Assembly: GCF_000718985.1 (NCBI RefSeq) | Contig: NZ_JODL01000023.1 | Location: 16,409 to 80,408 of the forward strand | DNA: 64,000 nucleotides | Direction of reading: 5' to 3' | From: Streptomyces megasporus | GTDB taxonomy: Bacteria; Actinomycetota; Actinomycetes; Streptomycetales; Streptomycetaceae | In this document: in pieces, positions 7,873-16,775 of the stretch | How the letters are laid out: every line of letters starts with the position of its first letter | Numbering within the stretch: the first letter of the stretch is position 1 | Notes under the pieces: model-generated | What the model was told of the DNA's origin: nothing | What the model saw: the letters and a program-made list of their open reading frames with translations, nothing else | The model's database searches: none | Program-made: the position numbers and the translations under genes

Positions 7873-9219
7873 GTGAGCCGTTCCCGGATTGTGATCGTCG
7901 GAGCAGGGTTCGCCGGTTATCAGACGGCCAGGACGCTGTCGCGGAAGCTCCGCGGGGCGGCCGAGATCGTGCTGGTGAATCCCAACGACTACTTCCTGTA
8001 TCTACCGCTGCTGCCGGAGGTGTCGGCCGGCGTCCTGGAGCCCCGCCGGGTCTCGGTGTCGCTGGCCGGGACGTTGCCGAAGGTGCGCCTGGTGCTGGGA
8101 GAGGTCCACTCGGTGGACCTCGACGGGCGCTCCGTCGCCTACACCGACCCCGACGGGCGCGAGCGGCAGATGGCCTACGACCGGCTGGTCCTCACCGTCG
8201 GAAGTGTGAACAAGCTGCTGCCCATTCCCGGCGTGGCCGAGCACGCGCGCGGCTTCCGGGGCATGCCGGAGGCGCTGTTCCTGCGGGACCACATCAGCCG
8301 GGAGATCGCGCTCGCCACCGAGGAGGAGGACCCGCGGGAGCGCCAGGCGCGCTGCACCTTCGTGGTCGTCGGCGCGGGCTACACCGGTACCGAGGTGGCC
8401 GCGCACGGCAAGATGTTCACCGATTCGCTCGCCCGCCAGCACGCCCGCGGCGTCGGGGGCCTGCGGGCCGACGCCCGACCCCGCTGGATCCTGATGGACA
8501 TCGCGGACCGGGTGTTGCCCGGTCTGGACGAGAAGTTGGCGCGGACCGCGCACCGGGTGTTGGTCAAGCGCGGGGTGGACGTGCGGACCAACACCTCGGT
8601 GAAGGAGGCCACCGAGGACGGGGTGCTCCTGAACACCGGGGAGTTCATCCCCACCCGTTCGTTGATCTGGTGCGTCGGGGTGCGGCCCGACCCGCTGGTG
8701 CAGAACCTCGGGCTGCCCACCGAGAGGGGACGGCTGCTGGTCGACGAGTACCTGAACGTCCCCGGCCACCCGGACGTGTTCGCCTGCGGTGACGCCGCCG
8801 CGGTGCCGGACCTGACCAAGCCGGGGCAGTACACGGCGATGACCGCCCAGCACGCGCACCGGCAGGGCAAGACGGCCGCCAACAACGTCATGGCCTCCTA
8901 CGGCATCGGCACCCGCCGCCCGTACAAGCACAGCGACCTGGGTTTCGTGGTCGACCTCGGCGGGCTGCAGGCGGCGGCCAACCCCTTCGGCATCCAACTG
9001 GCGGGCCCGGTCGCCAATCTCGTCACCCGCGGCTACCACCTCGCCGCGATGCCGGGGAACCGTGTTCGGGTGCTCGCCGACTGGGCGCTGGACGCCGTGC
9101 TGCGGCGGCAGGCCGTCCAGTTCGGCGTGCTGCACCCCTGGTCGGTGCCGCTGGACACCTCCTCGCCCGAGAAGGCCCGGCTGCACGGTGGGCCGGAGAG
9201 CAGCCCGTCGGCCGCCTGA
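7873..9219 (+). CDS. ndh: Type II NADH dehydrogenase (NDH-2)
   Basis: A 448-residue FAD/NAD(P)-dependent oxidoreductase. The N-terminal FAD Rossmann motif is Val-Ile-Val-Gly-Ala-Gly-Phe-Ala-Gly (G10, G12, G15). A second dinucleotide fold begins Val-Val-Val-Gly-Ala-Gly-Tyr-Thr-Gly near residue 164, and Phe-Ala-Cys-Gly-Asp-Ala-Ala binds FAD later. The C-terminal amphipathic part fits membrane attachment of a non-proton-pumping enzyme that passes electrons from NADH to menaquinone. The GTG at 7873 is chosen because GGAG lies six bases upstream and homology begins there; the open frame extends upstream without meaning. It is monocistronic, and a convergent hairpin follows. Confidence 0.88.
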   Translation: MSRSRIVIVGAGFAGYQTARTLSRKLRGAAEIVLVNPNDYFLYLPLLPEVSAGVLEPRRVSVSLAGTLPKVRLVLGEVHSVDLDGRSVAYTDPDGRERQMAYDRLVLTVGSVNKLLPIPGVAEHARGFRGMPEALFLRDHISREIALATEEEDPRERQARCTFVVVGAGYTGTEVAAHGKMFTDSLARQHARGVGGLRADARPRWILMDIADRVLPGLDEKLARTAHRVLVKRGVDVRTNTSVKEATEDGVLLNTGEFIPTRSLIWCVGVRPDPLVQNLGLPTERGRLLVDEYLNVPGHPDVFACGDAAAVPDLTKPGQYTAMTAQHAHRQGKTAANNVMASYGIGTRRPYKHSDLGFVVDLGGLQAAANPFGIQLAGPVANLVTRGYHLAAMPGNRVRVLADWALDAVLRRQAVQFGVLHPWSVPLDTSSPEKARLHGGPESSPSAA

Positions 9220-9260
9220 GCCGAGTCCTGAACCGAGTCGGGACGGCCGTGCGTCGGTCG

Positions 9261-9295
9261 GGTGCCGGGGAGGGCTACGGGCCCTCCCCGGCACC
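9261..9295. terminator. Bidirectional hairpin between ndh and the LMF gene
   Basis: Arms 9261-9274 and 9282-9295 are perfect 14-bp complements. The TAG stop of the minus-strand gene (9275-9277) lies in the loop, so one hairpin can serve both convergent genes. Confidence 0.7.
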
Positions 9296-10696
9296 TCGCG
9301 ACACCGTCTGCCCGTAGGGGCCGACCGGCTCGCGGTGCCACCAGGCGCCCGTGGCCCTCCGCTCCCGCCGGGTGGTGAAGCGGTAGCGGTACAGCAGAGC
9401 GCGCACATGGCGGGGCGGATCGACGGGGAAGGGATTGACGCGCAGCAGACGCAGCGTGTCCGGATCGTTCTCCACCAGCTTCCGCAGCAGCCGGGTGAAC
9501 CAGGGGGCCGCGTAGGAGGGCGAGAGCGCGGCGAACCACATCAGCCAGTCCAGACGCAGGTGGTACGGCGCGTACTGTCGGGGCAGCCGGCGCACGTCCC
9601 CCGGCTTGCCCTTGAACTCGTACTCCCGCCACCGCGTCTCCTCGGTGACGTGCTCCTCGTCGGTGCCCTCGATCACCACCTCGTGACGCAGCCGGGTCAC
9701 ACTGCCGAAGGCGCCGTAGGTGTTGACCAGGTGGAGGGGGTTGAAGGAGCGGTTCATCTCCTGGCGACTCGAGACCAGGTTGCGCACCGGCCACCAACTG
9801 AGCACCGCCACCAGTGCCGAGACCCCGATGACGGCGGCGACGAACCACGGCGGCACCTGACCGTACTCCCGGGTGCCCGCGACGGGGGAACCGTCCACGG
9901 CGGACAGGGCGAGCACGATCGTGAGCCAGTTGAGCCAGGAGAAGTTGCCGGACGCCACCAGCCACAACTGGGTGACGATCATGATCAGCGCGGCGACGGT
10001 CGCGACCGGCTGCGGGGCGAACAGCAGGAAGGGGAGGCCGAGCTGGGTGACGTGGTTCGCCGCGGCCTCCACCCGGTGCAGCGGCTTGGGCAGGTGGTGG
10101 AAGAACCAGCTCAACGGTCCCGGCATCGGCTGGGTCTCGTGGTGGTGGTAGAGGCAGGTCAGCCGGCGCCAGCAGGGGTCGCCGCGCCACTTGATCAGCC
10201 CCGCGCCGAACTCCACCCGGAACAGCAGCCACCGCATCAGCAGGAGCACCAGCATCGGCGGGGCCACGTCCTCGTTGCCCAGGAAGATCGCGAGGAAGCC
10301 CGCCTCCAGCAGCAGCGACTCCCAGCCGAAGGCGTACCAGGTCTGTCCGACGTTGACGATCGACAGGTAGAGCGCCCACAGCAGCGCCCACATCAGCATG
10401 GACACGAACAGGGGCACCCGATCGGCGGCGCCCAGCAGCACCGCCGCCGACAGTGCCGCGCCGCCCCAGGCCACGGTCGCGAAGAGACGGTCGGAGTAGC
10501 GCAGGTGGAACAGGCCGGGGGAGGCGCGGAAGGGGGTGCGGCGCAGGAAGTCCGGCACCGGTGTCAGACCGCGCTCGCCGATCAACGCCCGGAACTGCAG
10601 GGCCGCCGAGACGAACGCGACGAGGTAGATCGCCGCCAGAGCCCGCTGGAGGACCAGCCGGCTCAGCCAGTACTCGGGTGCCTCGAACCACTCCAT
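9275..10696 (-). CDS. Lipase maturation factor (LMF1) family membrane protein
   Basis: A polytopic membrane protein of about 473 residues. The Trp-rich N-terminus (Met-Glu-Trp-Phe then Glu-Tyr-Trp-Leu) is followed by many hydrophobic helices to about residue 300 and a soluble C-terminal part. That part contains Asn-Pro-Leu-His-Leu-Val-Asn-Thr-Tyr-Gly-Ala-Phe-Gly and Tyr-Ala-Pro-Tyr-His-Leu-Arg-Leu-Asp-Trp. These are hallmarks of the LMF family, known in animals for lipase folding in the ER; the bacterial role is unknown. I prefer ATG 10696, where family similarity begins; ATG 10705 and GTG 10714 are in frame upstream and none has a clear ribosome-binding site. It is divergent from the epimerase gene at 10845. 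Confidence 0.8.
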   Translation of the reverse strand: MEWFEAPEYWLSRLVLQRALAAIYLVAFVSAALQFRALIGERGLTPVPDFLRRTPFRASPGLFHLRYSDRLFATVAWGGAALSAAVLLGAADRVPLFVSMLMWALLWALYLSIVNVGQTWYAFGWESLLLEAGFLAIFLGNEDVAPPMLVLLLMRWLLFRVEFGAGLIKWRGDPCWRRLTCLYHHHETQPMPGPLSWFFHHLPKPLHRVEAAANHVTQLGLPFLLFAPQPVATVAALIMIVTQLWLVASGNFSWLNWLTIVLALSAVDGSPVAGTREYGQVPPWFVAAVIGVSALVAVLSWWPVRNLVSSRQEMNRSFNPLHLVNTYGAFGSVTRLRHEVVIEGTDEEHVTEETRWREYEFKGKPGDVRRLPRQYAPYHLRLDWLMWFAALSPSYAAPWFTRLLRKLVENDPDTLRLLRVNPFPVDPPRHVRALLYRYRFTTRRERRATGAWWHREPVGPYGQTVSRGAGEGP

Positions 10697-10844
10697 GGCG
10701 GACATGGGTACCACCCGGCGACACCGTCATGCGACGGCACCGGGTGGCACCGCGGGGCCGTCCGGGTGGGCGCGACCGGTGGGTTCCCGCCGGTCGCCGA
10801 CGCGCCTGCGGTCGCGGACCGCCGCGGAACCCTAGCGTGACCTC

Positions 10845-11992
10845 ATGCGCGTACTGGTGACCGGAGGAGCGGGCTTCATCGGCTCGCACGTCGTCGACGC
10901 CCTGCGCACGGCGGGGCACGAACCCGTCGTGCTCGACACCGCCCCCGCCGACCCGGGCATCCTCGGCGACGTCCGCGACGCGGAGACGGTGGCACGGGCC
11001 CTGCGCGGGGTGGACGCGGTCTGCCACCAGGCCGCGATGGTCGGCCTGGGCAAGGGCGTCGCCGACGCCCCCGCGTACGTGGGCGTCAACGATCTGGGCA
11101 CCGCCGTGCTGTTGGCGGAGGCGGCCCGGGCGGGCGTGCGGCGCCTGGTGCTGGCCGGGTCGATGGTGGTCTACGGCGAGGGACGGTACGTCTGCGCCCG
11201 CCACGGGACCTGGACGCCGGCCGCTTCGAACCGCCCTGCCCACACTGCGGCGCGGCCCTGGAGCCCGGCCTGGTCGACGAGGACGCCCCGGCCGATCCGC
11301 GCAACGTCTACGCCACGACCAAACTGGCGCAGGAACACCTGGCGGCGGCCTGGGCCCGCTCGACCGGCGGACGGGTGATCAGCCTGCGCTACCACAACGT
11401 CTACGGCGACGGGATGCCGCGCGACACCCCCTACGCCGGGGTGGCCTCCTTCTTCCGCTCCGCCCTGGAGCGGGGCGAGCCCCCGCGGGTCTTCGAGGAC
11501 GGCGCGCAGCGTCGGGACTTCGTCCACGTCGTGGACGTCGCGGCGGCCAACGTGGCGGCCCTCGAGGCGCTCGACGAGCGACCGGAGGGGACCTCGCGCG
11601 CGTACAACACCGGCAGCGGCGAGCCCCACACCGTCGGCGAGATGGCCCGCGCGCTGGCGGCGGCCTTCGGCGGGCCCGAACCGGTGGTGACGGGGGAGTA
11701 CCGGCTGGGCGACGTCCGGCACATCACCGCCTCCTCCGAGCGGCTCCGCCGCGAGCTGGGCTGGAAACCGACGGTGGGATTCACCGAGGGAATGGCCCGC
11801 TTCGCGCAGGAGCGGCTGAGGGAGCCGCCGAGAGCGGCCGGGCCGGGCGCCGGGGGAGGCGCTGCCGGCGGGGCGATCCCGAAGGGCGACGAAGGGCGGC
11901 GGGAACGCGCGGACGCCGCCGGTGGGGCCTTCGGAGGCGGGTGGCCGCGTTCCCCGGAGCGCCTGCCCGACAGACCGCTTCCGTTCTCGTAG
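10845..11992 (+). pseudogene. NAD-dependent epimerase/dehydratase, frameshifted
   Basis: The first frame (10845 to about 11205) begins with the NAD motif Gly-Gly-Ala-Gly-Phe-Ile-Gly-Ser and reaches Val-Val-Tyr-Gly-Glu-Gly-Arg-Tyr-Val-Cys-Ala-Arg-His-Gly. Homology then continues in another frame from about 11207: Asp-Leu-Asp-Ala-Gly-Arg-Phe, Cys-Pro-His-Cys-Gly, the catalytic Tyr-Ala-Thr-Thr-Lys, then Arg-Tyr-His-Asn-Val-Tyr-Gly and the substrate-binding domain, ending at 11992. Relatives I remember have about a dozen extra residues at the junction, so a small non-triplet deletion is likely; a sequencing error is possible. The protein would be a short-chain sugar-nucleotide epimerase or dehydratase. 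It leads an operon with GT2, DUF2064 and methyltransferase genes. Confidence 0.75.
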
Positions 11993-12667
11993 GTGAGGGA
12001 GATGACCGACCCCACACTCCTTCGCGGGGAGATCGTGCTGCCCTGCCTGAACGAGGCCCGGGCCCTGCCCTGGGTGCTGTCCCGGATCCCGGACGGCTGG
12101 CGCGCCGTCGTGGTCGACAACGGTTCGACGGACGGTTCGGCGGAGATCGCGCGGAAGCTCGGGGCCCGCGTGGTCCACGAACCGCGCCGCGGCTTCGGCG
12201 CCGCCTGCCACGCCGGGCTGCTCGCCGCCGAGGCGAAGATCGTCGCCTTCTGCGACTGCGACGCCTCCCTGGACCCCGCCGAAGCGGAGCGGATCGCCGC
12301 CCCCGTGCGGGAGGGCACGGCCGACCTCGTCCTGGCGCGCCGCCGCCCCACCGGGCGAGGCGCCTGGCCGCTGCACGCGCGGGTCGGCAACCGGGCCCTG
12401 GCCCGGATGGTGCGCCGCCGCACCGGGCTGCGCCTGCACGACCTGGGTCCGCTGCGGGCCGCGCGGCGCCGGGAGCTGCTGGAACTGGGACTGACCGACC
12501 GACGCAGCGGCTACCCGCTGCAGATGGTGGTCCGCGCGGCCGACGCCGGGTGGCGCGTGACGGAGACCGAGGTCGTCTACCGGCCGCGCACCGGACGCTC
12601 GAAGGTCACCGGCACCTGGCGCGGCACCTGGCAGGCCGTCAACGACATGCGGATGGTGCTGCGGTGA
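11993..12667 (+). CDS. Family 2 glycosyltransferase
   Basis: A compact 221-224-residue GT-A protein. Near the N-terminus it has Val-Leu-Pro-Cys-Leu-Asn-Glu-Ala, then Val-Val-Val-Asp-Asn-Gly-Ser-Thr-Asp-Gly, and the DxD-like Cys-Asp-Cys-Asp-Ala-Ser-Leu-Asp. The C-terminus has Tyr-Pro-Leu-Gln-Met and Arg-Ser-Lys-Val-Thr-Gly-Thr, as in dolichyl-phosphate-type transferases, but there are no membrane helices. It should move a sugar from a nucleotide donor to a lipid or small acceptor. GTG 11993 directly follows the epimerase stop; ATG 12002, inside a purine-rich stretch, is equally possible. Its stop overlaps the next GTG (GTGA), showing coupling. Confidence 0.8.
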   Translation: MREMTDPTLLRGEIVLPCLNEARALPWVLSRIPDGWRAVVVDNGSTDGSAEIARKLGARVVHEPRRGFGAACHAGLLAAEAKIVAFCDCDASLDPAEAERIAAPVREGTADLVLARRRPTGRGAWPLHARVGNRALARMVRRRTGLRLHDLGPLRAARRRELLELGLTDRRSGYPLQMVVRAADAGWRVTETEVVYRPRTGRSKVTGTWRGTWQAVNDMRMVLR

Positions 12668-13329
12668 GCCCGTCGCGCGCCCCGGACGTCGGGGGAGCGG
12701 GGACCACGGCCCTGGTGATCGCCAAGGAACCGGTGCCGGGGCGGGTCAAGACCCGGCTCACCCCGCCCTTCACCCCCGTCGAGGCCGCCCGGCTGGCCGA
12801 GGCCGCACTCGTCGACACCCTGACGGCCGTGGCGGCGCTGCCCGTCCGGCGCCGGGTGCTGGTGCTCGACGGGCGGCCCGGCCCCTGGCTGCCGGACGGC
12901 TACGAGGTGCTGCCCCAGTGCGCGGGCGGGCTGGACGAGCGGATCGCCGGCGCCTTCGCGGCGTGCGACGGACCCGCCCTGCTGGTGGGCATGGACACCC
13001 CGCAACTCACCGCCGCCCCGCTCGCCCCGGTGCTCGCGCCGGACGGCTGGTCGGTGTGCGACGCCTGGTTCGGGCCCGCGGCCGACGGCGGCTTCTGGGC
13101 GCTGGGCCTGGCCGACCCCGACCCGGACCTGGTGCGCGGCGTGCCGATGTCCACCGAACACACCGGGGCCCGTCAGCGGCGCCGCCTGCTGGACGCCGGA
13201 CTGACCGTCGGGGACCTGCCGGTGCTGCGGGACGTGGACACCGCCGAGGACGCGGCCGAGATCGCCGCGCGCACCGACGGCCGCTTCGCCGCCGAACACG
13301 CCCGACTGCGACAGACGGTGCTCCGGTGA
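12664..13329 (+). CDS. DUF2064 nucleotidyl/glycosyl-transferase-like protein
   Basis: A 221-residue protein starting with Leu-Val-Ile-Ala-Lys-Glu-Pro-Val-Pro-Gly-Arg-Val-Lys-Thr-Arg-Leu, the signature of DUF2064 (TIGR04282-like), with the later Gly-Met-Asp-Thr-Pro-Gln and Ala-Asp-Gly-Gly-Phe-Trp-Ala-Leu. This fold is GT-A-like; relatives are linked to transfer onto sugar or arsenosugar acceptors, but the reaction is mostly unproven. It starts at GTG 12664, overlapping the GT2 stop by four bases, and its own stop overlaps the methyltransferase start the same way. It probably works on the same product as its neighbours. Confidence 0.75.
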   Translation: MSPSRAPDVGGAGTTALVIAKEPVPGRVKTRLTPPFTPVEAARLAEAALVDTLTAVAALPVRRRVLVLDGRPGPWLPDGYEVLPQCAGGLDERIAGAFAACDGPALLVGMDTPQLTAAPLAPVLAPDGWSVCDAWFGPAADGGFWALGLADPDPDLVRGVPMSTEHTGARQRRRLLDAGLTVGDLPVLRDVDTAEDAAEIAARTDGRFAAEHARLRQTVLR

Positions 13330-14153
13330 CGGCCTCGTCCGCCCCGGCCCCCGGCACGAGATCCGCGGACCGCGCGGAACCGGCGGAGGCCGGACGTCCC
13401 GCGGACCACCTCTCCTGGTGCGCCGACCCCTACGCCCGCGCCCTCCGCACCGGCCGCGGCCCCCTCTTCCTGCGTCGCACGGACGGCCGGCTGCTGCCCC
13501 TGGAGGTCGAGCGCTGGTGCGCCGGCGCGGACGAGGCCGACCGGACGGTGCTGCGGCGCTGCACCGGCGCCGTCCTCGACATCGGCTGCGGACCCGGCCG
13601 CATGGTCGCCGCCCTGACCGCGCCGGGCAGGACCGTCCTGGGCATCGACCCCGCGCCGGCCGCCGTCGCCCGCACCCGCGACCTGGGCGGGGCCGCGCTG
13701 TGCCGCTCGGTGTTCGACCCGCTCCCGGGCGAGGGGCGCTGGGACAGTGCCCTGCTGCTCGACGGAAACATCGGAATAGGCGGCGACCCGGCCGCCCTGC
13801 TGGCCAGGGTGGGCCGACTCCTCGCCCCGGACGGAGTGCTGCTGGCCGAGGCGGCGCCGGCCGAGGTCGAGGAGCGGATGGAGGTGCGGTTGGACGACGG
13901 CCGCGGCGACACGGACCCCGACCGGCACGGCCCCTTCTTCCCCTGGTCCCGGCTGGGCCGGACGGCCCTGCGCGCACGGGCGGAGGCGGAGGGGTGGACG
14001 GTGGCGGAGGAGTGGGACGCCCGCGGGCGCTTCTTCCTCGCCCTGCGGCCCGGCCGCGATGCGCGGACCGTGCGGGGCGCGGCGGAAGCGGAGCGGCGGA
14101 TTCGAGGACGAGGACGGGGAGGAGACGGGGGACACGGCGTCACCAGCCGGTGA
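13326..14153 (+). CDS. Class I SAM-dependent methyltransferase
   Basis: A 275-residue protein with motif I Val-Leu-Asp-Ile-Gly-Cys-Gly-Pro-Gly-Arg-Met, the acidic strand-2 end Gly-Ile-Asp-Pro-Ala and a Leu-Leu-Ala-Pro-Asp-Gly-Val motif III region. It starts at GTG 13326, four-base coupled to DUF2064. A low-complexity Arg/Gly-rich tail overlaps the convergent membrane-protein gene by 14 bp. The last gene of the epimerase-GT2-DUF2064 operon, it should methylate the glycosylated product, but the acceptor is not known. The N-terminal 40 residues are Ala/Pro/Arg-rich and probably disordered. Confidence 0.75.
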   Translation: MTASSAPAPGTRSADRAEPAEAGRPADHLSWCADPYARALRTGRGPLFLRRTDGRLLPLEVERWCAGADEADRTVLRRCTGAVLDIGCGPGRMVAALTAPGRTVLGIDPAPAAVARTRDLGGAALCRSVFDPLPGEGRWDSALLLDGNIGIGGDPAALLARVGRLLAPDGVLLAEAAPAEVEERMEVRLDDGRGDTDPDRHGPFFPWSRLGRTALRARAEAEGWTVAEEWDARGRFFLALRPGRDARTVRGAAEAERRIRGRGRGGDGGHGVTSR

Positions 14154-15525
14154 TGAACAGGTGGTTGACGGCCAGTGCCGACGCCGCCTGGGCGCCGAGC
14201 CACCAGCGGCGGCCCCGCTCGGGCAGCAGCGCGGCGGCGGGCAGCAGCCACAGCGTGAACGGCAGCCAGATGCGCTCGGTCTCGGCCTTGCTCATCCCCG
14301 ACAGGTCCGCGACCAGCACGGCGCACAGCACGCCCGCCAACAGCACCACCAGGGCGCCGCGCCGCACCTCCGCCGCCCGCCGCAACCCGGCCACCGTGGC
14401 CGCCCCCACCACCGCGACCTGCGCGGCGAGGTTGGCCCACACGTAGTACGAGTACGGCCGCACCCCCGCCGCGCCCTGGTAGTAGCGCTCGACCAGCGTG
14501 GTGTAGCCCTCGTACCACCAGAACCCGGCCGCGGTGAACACCACCACCCAGGGCACCGTCCCCAGCAGGACGTACGGCACCGGCCGCGCGGTGCGGGCCA
14601 CGACCAGCACGGCCACCGCGGGCAATACCATCAGCGTCAGCCCGTAGGAGAGGTAGAACGTCCAGCCCAGCAGCAGGCCCGAGCCCAGCGCGACGGCGCG
14701 CGGCGCCCGCACGGCGCGGCCGGCCGACAGCGCCAGCAGGGCGACGGCCCAGGCGGCGACGGCGGCGAAGTACCCGTCGGCCGAGACGCCCACCCAGATC
14801 GCGGCCGGGGCCAGGACGAGGAAGGGCGCCGCCCGCCGCGCGGTCCCCTCGCCGCACAGCGTCCGCAGCGTCACCAGCACCGCCACCGTGGCCGAGGTGC
14901 CGACGGTGACGCACCAGGCCGCCGCCCAGCCGCCGCCCGCCAGGCCGATCCGGTCCAGCCCGACGAAGGTCAGCAGCGCGCCCGGCGGGTGCCCGGCGAC
15001 GTGGGCGGGCCAGTTGTCGGGGGCGTCCAGGAGGATGTGGTCGGTGAAGGTGCGCAGGGTGGCCCCGATGTCGTGGACGTCGTCGACCGACCGCAGGTAC
15101 TCGTGCTTCGACGTCAACTGCCCCGCGACCCCGTGCCGCCAGCCGTCGACGAGCGCCAGCGACCACGTCCAGGCCATCGCCCCGCCCCAGGCGACGAGGA
15201 GCAGCCGCCGCCAGGGCAGCCGGTGGGCCAGCGGCGGGCCGTACGCGACGGCCAGGGCGGCGAACGTCAGGGCCGCGGGGGTGCCCGGCCCGACGTGGGG
15301 CTCCCAGCGCGCGTACAGCGGAGGCCAGCGCAGCAGCAGCGTGTCGGCGGTGTGGAGGAGGTGGCCGACGAGGGCCGCGACGGCGAACAGGGCGAGGGCC
15401 GCGCCGACCGCGCACAGGTCCCGGCGCGTCCGTCGGGCGGGGTGTGGAGGGGGATCGGAGTGCGGGCTCGGAACCGGGGCATCAGGCGGGGGAGTGTGTT
15501 CTCGGTGGAGGGGGGAAGCGCTCAC
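14140..15525 (-). CDS. Polytopic membrane protein, possible GT39-like glycosyltransferase
   Basis: About 461 residues with roughly 10-12 hydrophobic segments after a Pro-rich cytoplasmic N-terminus. The loop after the second or third helix carries His-Pro-Pro-Gly and Asn-Trp-Pro-Ala-His. A Ser-Lys-Ala-Glu-Thr-Glu-Arg-Ile-Trp stretch lies near the C-terminus, as in several actinobacterial GT39/mannosyltransferase-like proteins. It may use a polyprenyl-phosphate sugar, perhaps with the convergent glycosyltransferase operon. GTG 15525 and GTG 15534 are both plausible starts; the frame extends to 15582 without homology. The specific function is unknown. Confidence 0.6.
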   Translation of the reverse strand: MSASPLHREHTPPPDAPVPSPHSDPPPHPARRTRRDLCAVGAALALFAVAALVGHLLHTADTLLLRWPPLYARWEPHVGPGTPAALTFAALAVAYGPPLAHRLPWRRLLLVAWGGAMAWTWSLALVDGWRHGVAGQLTSKHEYLRSVDDVHDIGATLRTFTDHILLDAPDNWPAHVAGHPPGALLTFVGLDRIGLAGGGWAAAWCVTVGTSATVAVLVTLRTLCGEGTARRAAPFLVLAPAAIWVGVSADGYFAAVAAWAVALLALSAGRAVRAPRAVALGSGLLLGWTFYLSYGLTLMVLPAVAVLVVARTARPVPYVLLGTVPWVVVFTAAGFWWYEGYTTLVERYYQGAAGVRPYSYYVWANLAAQVAVVGAATVAGLRRAAEVRRGALVVLLAGVLCAVLVADLSGMSKAETERIWLPFTLWLLPAAALLPERGRRWWLGAQAASALAVNHLFITGW

Positions 15526-15660
15526 TCGCCTCACGCTAGGCGGGGCCGGCGCGCCCGGTGGCGCGGCGCGAGCGGGTGTCACCGGGCCGCCGGACCCCCA
15601 CCCGGCGGTGGCGGTCGGCGTCGTCGTTGACCGGAGAACGCCCGAACCGTAAGTTGCCTG

Positions 15661-15676
15661 GAGAAAGCGCTTACTG
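15661..15676. promoter_or_regulatory. LacI-type operator upstream of the esterase gene
   Basis: A near-palindrome with the core AAGCGCTT (15665-15672) lies 23-38 bp upstream of the ATG at 15699. The core matches the central CpG-containing dyad typical of LacI/GalR operators and recurs at 42583. A bound repressor would probably block transcription of the esterase gene. Confidence 0.6.
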
Positions 15677-15698
15677 CGACGAGGGGACGGACATCCGC

Positions 15699-16688
15699 AT
15701 GCCGCTGACCGATCTTCCGCTGGAAGAACTGCGCGCCTACCGGCCCGAGGTGGCCGAACCCGAGGACTTCGACGCCTTCTGGTCCAAGACCCTCACCGCG
15801 GCCCGGTCCGCGACCTTCGGCCCGGCGGAGTACCGGCGGATCGAGGACGCCCCGTTGCACACCGTGGAGGTGTACGACGCGCGCTTCCCCGGCTGGGACG
15901 GCCAACCCGTCGCGGCCTGGCTGATCCTGCCGCGCGGCGCGCGCCGGCCGCTGCCCGCCGTGGTCAACTACATCGGCTACAGCGGCGGACGCGGCCTGTA
16001 CATCGAGCACCTGCTGTGGAGCGCGGCCGGTTACGCCACCCTCGTCGTCGACAGTCGGGGCCAGGGCCACGACACCCCCGACCCGGATCCGGCGACCACC
16101 CCGCAGTACGTCGGCGGCTTCATGACCCGCGGCCTGGACGACCCCGCCCACCACTACTACCGGCGGCTGATGACCGATTGCGTGCGCGCGGTGGACGCGG
16201 TGCGCGAGCACCCGGCGGTGGACCCGGAGCGGGTGGTGGTCGCCGGCGGCAGCCAGGGCGGCGGACTGGCCCTGGCGGTGGCCGGGCTGGTCCCGGAGAA
16301 AGTGGCGGCGGCGCTGGTGGACGTGCCGTTCCTGTGCCACTTCCGGCGCGGCGCCGAACTGGCCTCGGTCGGGCCCTACCCGGAGATCGCCCACTATCTG
16401 GGCGTCCACAAGCGCGTCGACCCCGACGCCGTCTTCGCCACCCTGAACTACTTCGACGGGCTGCACTTCGCGCGCCGCGCCACGGCCCCCGCCCTGTTCA
16501 GCGTCGCCCTGATGGACCCGGTCTGCCCGCCGTCGACGGTCTTCGCCGCCTACCACCGCTACGCGGGGGAGGGCAAGGACATCCGCGTGTGGCACTTCGG
16601 CGACCACGCCGGAGGCCGCTCCTCGCAGCAGCACGAGCAGTTGCTGTGGCTGCGCGAGCGCGGCCTGGCCCCCGAGACGGCCGGGTGA
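15699..16688 (+). CDS. Acetylxylan esterase / cephalosporin-C deacetylase-type hydrolase
   Basis: A 329-residue alpha/beta-hydrolase of the AXE1 family. The nucleophile elbow Gly-Gly-Ser-Gln-Gly-Gly puts the Ser at residue 185; Asp273 (Leu-Met-Asp-Pro-Val-Cys-Pro-Pro) and His303 (Gly-Asp-His-Ala-Gly-Gly) complete the triad. Arg-Gly-Gln-Gly and Tyr-Tyr-Arg motifs are also typical. It removes acetyl groups from acetylated xylo-oligosaccharides or related esters. There is no signal peptide, so it acts on imported oligomers in the cytoplasm. A LacI-type operator lies just upstream, linking it to sugar control. The gene stands alone, facing the sugar-binding protein gene at its 3' end. Confidence 0.88.
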   Translation: MPLTDLPLEELRAYRPEVAEPEDFDAFWSKTLTAARSATFGPAEYRRIEDAPLHTVEVYDARFPGWDGQPVAAWLILPRGARRPLPAVVNYIGYSGGRGLYIEHLLWSAAGYATLVVDSRGQGHDTPDPDPATTPQYVGGFMTRGLDDPAHHYYRRLMTDCVRAVDAVREHPAVDPERVVVAGGSQGGGLALAVAGLVPEKVAAALVDVPFLCHFRRGAELASVGPYPEIAHYLGVHKRVDPDAVFATLNYFDGLHFARRATAPALFSVALMDPVCPPSTVFAAYHRYAGEGKDIRVWHFGDHAGGRSSQQHEQLLWLRERGLAPETAG

Positions 16689-16775
16689 TCGGATCGGGGC
16701 GCGACACGACGGAGGCGCCGCGCGCCGCGGGAGACATCCGGGGTCCGGGCGGGTGCGCGGGCCGGTCGGCCCGGA

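Noticed and set aside
12577..13977. A long minus-strand frame opposite DUF2064 and the methyltransferase.
   Set aside because: It is Arg/Gly/Pro low-complexity translation antisense to two genes with clear motifs and coupled starts.
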